From Haloechinothrix alba (GTDB lineage Bacteria; Actinomycetota; Actinomycetes; Mycobacteriales; Pseudonocardiaceae), in the NCBI RefSeq assembly GCF_900188115.1, contig NZ_FZNW01000019.1, positions 1 to 64,000 on the forward strand: a DNA stretch of 64,000 nucleotides. Direction: 5' to 3'. Shown here in pieces: positions 62,311-64,000 of the stretch. How positions within the stretch are numbered: the first letter of the stretch is position 1; each line of letters begins with the position of its first letter. A model generated the notes under the pieces. It saw nothing but the letters and a program-made list of their open reading frames with translations. It ran no database searches and had not been told where the DNA came from. Position numbers and translations under genes: made by a program.

Positions 62311-63498
62311 TCATTCCGAGTCGGAGGTCCCGGCCTCCGCGCGGCCTTCCACCGCCTCCAGCAATGCCTGCAGGTTCTGGCGGACACCACGCTCGGGGGA
62401 GGACTGCCCGGCCGGATCCGCTGAGCCGCGCTCCTCGGGCAGGCGCGGGATCGTCTCGCTGACCGTGGAGCGCACCAGTTCACGCAGGTGTGCGAGGTCA
62501 GTGGCCGCCGCCTCGGCTCGCTCGGTCAGCCCGGCCACCTCGTGCTGGTAACTCCCGATCTGCCGGTTCAGCTCGGCTGTCTCGGCAGCGTGCCGGGCGG
62601 ACTCGCTGTCCTGCCAGGACTGCTGCTCCGCGCGCATCTCGGCCAACTCCGCGGCGGCGCGCTCACGCTCCTGCCGCAGCTCAGCCTGATGATCCTCGCG
62701 GAGCCGGGCGAGGGCGGCCTCGTGGTCGGAACGGAGCCGCTCGGCCCGGTCCCGTTCAGCATCGGCGCGCTCGGCGGCCGCAGTCACCTGTTCGCGCAGC
62801 GCCGCCGTCTCGGCCGTGGCCGCGGCAAGGCGCTGGTTCAGCTCCTCGGCATGCGCCGCGACCTCGTCCGCGCGCGCCTGCGCGCGCTCGGCCTGCTCCC
62901 GCGCGTTGTCCCGCTGCGTCTCCGCACGCAGCTGCGCGCGCTCGGCCTCGTGCTCGGCTTCGCGCGCACGGTCGCGCCCGGCGACGGCGCGCTCCTCGTT
63001 CTCGGCGGCCGCGGCACGCGCCGCCTCGGCGTCCTCGGCACGCCGGTCCGCATCGGCCGCCCGCTCCTCGGCGGTGGCGCGTAGCCCGCTCTCGTGCGCG
63101 GCGGTCCGCACGGCCTCGTCGCGTTCCCGCTGGGCCTGCGCGACGTCCGACTCCAGTTGCTGACGCACCTGCTGGAGGGCGTCGACCAGCTGCTGCGCCG
63201 GGCCGATCGCGGCGGAGATGTGCTCCGCCAGCTCGGTGACCGGCAACGGCACCGCCTCGGTCGTCGACGAGATCGAGGCCAGCAGCTCCTCGGCATGTCC
63301 TGCCTGCTTGCAGCTGGCCCCCTTCGCGCCCCACGTCTTGCCGTCCTGGCAGTACCGCGCCCGGTTGCCGGGCCCGCTGGCCGCAGGCAGGGGAGCGCGA
63401 CACCGGCTGAAGGCGCATAGCCGGGTCCCATCGGCCCCACCGTGTTCCGTGCTGGCCATCGGCTCGCGAGTGTCATCCGTGCCCTGCTGAATCGTCAC
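62311..63498 (-). CDS. Long coiled-coil protein with N-terminal Cys motif (KfrA-like appearance)
   Basis: A 395-residue protein. The N-terminus carries a cysteine pattern (LCAFSRCRAPLP, ARYCQDGKTWGAKGASC) that may bind zinc. Residues about 100-360 are an uninterrupted Ala/Glu/Arg-rich coiled coil with many R-A-E heptads, and a polar tail follows. Similar proteins in actinomycete mobile elements and plasmids accompany a tyrosine recombinase, as here; the precise role is unknown and KfrA-like DNA binding is only a resemblance. GTG 63498 is chosen because TACAAT lies 6 nt upstream; ATG 63513 and ATG 63459 are alternatives. Confidence 0.65.
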   Translation of the reverse strand: MTIQQGTDDTREPMASTEHGGADGTRLCAFSRCRAPLPAASGPGNRARYCQDGKTWGAKGASCKQAGHAEELLASISSTTEAVPLPVTELAEHISAAIGPAQQLVDALQQVRQQLESDVAQAQRERDEAVRTAAHESGLRATAEERAADADRRAEDAEAARAAAAENEERAVAGRDRAREAEHEAERAQLRAETQRDNAREQAERAQARADEVAAHAEELNQRLAAATAETAALREQVTAAAERADAERDRAERLRSDHEAALARLREDHQAELRQERERAAAELAEMRAEQQSWQDSESARHAAETAELNRQIGSYQHEVAGLTERAEAAATDLAHLRELVRSTVSETIPRLPEERGSADPAGQSSPERGVRQNLQALLEAVEGRAEAGTSDSE

Positions 63499-63504
63499 AC
63501 TACG

Positions 63505-63510
63505 ATTGTA
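63505..63510 (-). promoter_or_regulatory. -10 box of the coiled-coil gene
   Basis: TACAAT on the minus strand, 6 nt before GTG 63498, without a ribosome binding site. Confidence 0.5.
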
Positions 63511-63541
63511 CATGACTACATACGTAAACAGAATCTACTAT

Positions 63542-63553
63542 TACGTATACGTA
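63542..63553. promoter_or_regulatory. Palindrome TACGTATACGTA in the AT-rich divergent region
   Basis: A perfect 12-bp palindrome in an AT-rich stretch of about 100 bp between the coiled-coil and recombinase genes; another TACGTA occurs at about 63523-63528. It is the clearest candidate operator or recombination-accessory site at this boundary. Confidence 0.55.
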
Positions 63554-63585
63554 TTTAGGATAAACCTAGTCGAATCAACCTGTGA

Positions 63586-63591
63586 TAAGGT
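63586..63591 (+). promoter_or_regulatory. -10 box of the tyrosine recombinase gene
   Basis: TAAGGT 8 nt before GTG 63600; no ribosome binding site. Confidence 0.45.
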
Positions 63592-63599
63592 CACATATC

Positions 63600-64000
63600 G
63601 TGAGTCAGGAATCGGACGAATCGACGAGCAACGACGGGGGAGCGGTAAGTCCCGACGCGGGGGCCGCAGGGTCACGGGGCCGGGACGCGATCGAGCCACG
63701 GGAGCGCTTGGCGCGGCTGGATGCCGTCGCTGAGGCGTACGTGCGCGAGCAGCGGCCTGCCAACACGCAGCGGGCCTACGCCGAGGCATGGAAGGTGTGG
63801 GAGGACTACACGCGCGACGCGGGGATCCCGATGCTGTCCGGCACGGTCGGCGCGCTGGTCGGGTTCGTGCGCTGGATGGAGACGACGAGGCAGGCCGCCG
63901 TGGCCACCGTCGACGCGCGGCTGGCGGGAGCGGTGGCGGGGCTGCGCCAGTCCGGCGTCTCGGTGGACAGGAACGCGACCAGGGCGGCGTGGCAGGCGCT
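63600..64000 (+). CDS. Tyrosine-type site-specific recombinase/integrase, N-terminal part
   Basis: The first 133 codons are in the window; the gene runs off the end. After an acidic, variable start (about 1-35), the core-binding (SAM-like) domain is recognisable: YVREQRPANTQRAYAEAWKV followed by WEDYTRDAGIPMLSGTVGAL and the helical VGFVRWMETTRQAA. The catalytic R-H-R-Y domain would lie beyond the window, so activity cannot be judged. It is divergent from the coiled-coil gene across an AT-rich region. Confidence 0.75.
   Translation, partial: MSQESDESTSNDGGAVSPDAGAAGSRGRDAIEPRERLARLDAVAEAYVREQRPANTQRAYAEAWKVWEDYTRDAGIPMLSGTVGALVGFVRWMETTRQAAVATVDARLAGAVAGLRQSGVSVDRNATRAAWQA

Overview
The window is high-GC actinobacterial chromosome, most likely from the family Pseudonocardiaceae (relatives of Amycolatopsis, Saccharomonospora or Saccharopolyspora). 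The basis is the very GC-rich third codon positions, many GTG starts and 4-bp gene overlaps, F420-type PPOX proteins, the actinobacterial set MSMEG_4193-type phosphomutase / DUF3090 / SCO1664, the acVLRF1 peptidyl-tRNA hydrolase, DUF5709/DUF3040/DUF3097 proteins, and a dispersed palindrome (arms GCTGAATGACGC / GCGTCATTCAGC) that I associate from memory with this family. No rRNA, CRISPR array, transposase or complete prophage is seen.

Layout. 0.1-10.3 kb: lycopene cyclase (minus), then dGTPase, acVLRF1, an ABC-F ATPase, a small HTH protein, an ABC exporter with an alpha/beta hydrolase, and an LCP cell-wall ligase. 10.3-14.4 kb (minus): a Bcp-type peroxiredoxin, a PAS-GGDEF-EAL protein with both catalytic signatures degraded, and a cytochrome P450. 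14.5-24.7 kb (plus): a tightly packed catabolic operon (TIGR03084 protein, AtuA, two acyl-CoA dehydrogenases, both subunits of a biotin-dependent acyl-CoA carboxylase, an SDR, a TetR regulator) that resembles an acyclic-terpene/branched isoprenoid acid pathway, with the P450 divergent from it across a palindrome. 24.8-28.3 kb: a second TetR, a TrmB/LuxR hybrid regulator, an acetoacetate-decarboxylase-like protein and a luciferase-like oxidoreductase.

28.3-35.7 kb: an NSS amino-acid transporter with its 44-residue MetS-type subunit, then zwf-edd-eda, a complete Entner-Doudoroff operon divergent from a ROK regulator. 35.8-39.5 kb: small actinobacterial proteins (DUF5709, DUF3040 and others) around a frameshifted BCCT transporter relic, with one sigma-B/F-like promoter. 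39.5-46.1 kb: an MDR-family dehydrogenase divergent from its probable TetR regulator, a hydroxyacid dehydrogenase/DUF1015 pair, tRNA-Leu(GAG), an M20 peptidase and an alpha/beta hydrolase-fold protein without a nucleophile serine. 46.1-57 kb: DUF5703, a lipoprotein, an aldo/keto reductase, the phosphomutase/DUF3090/SCO1664 set interrupted by mdh and a PPOX protein, an MBL hydrolase, DUF3097, a tandem pair of nearly identical NfeD proteins and an SPFH protein. 57-62.2 kb: a DrrAB-type ABC exporter behind a palindromic promoter, an amidohydrolase, a PPOX protein, an SRPBCC protein and a LysE exporter. 62.3-64 kb: a long coiled-coil protein divergent from a tyrosine recombinase (cut by the window end) across a short AT-rich stretch that looks like the edge of accessory DNA.

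A recurring regulatory theme is a TANNNT hexamer placed 6-8 nt before an ATG or GTG that has no Shine-Dalgarno sequence, which is the layout expected for leaderless transcripts. It is seen at a dozen genes and was used to settle several starts. Gene functions rest on recognised motifs and family resemblance by eye; no database search was run.
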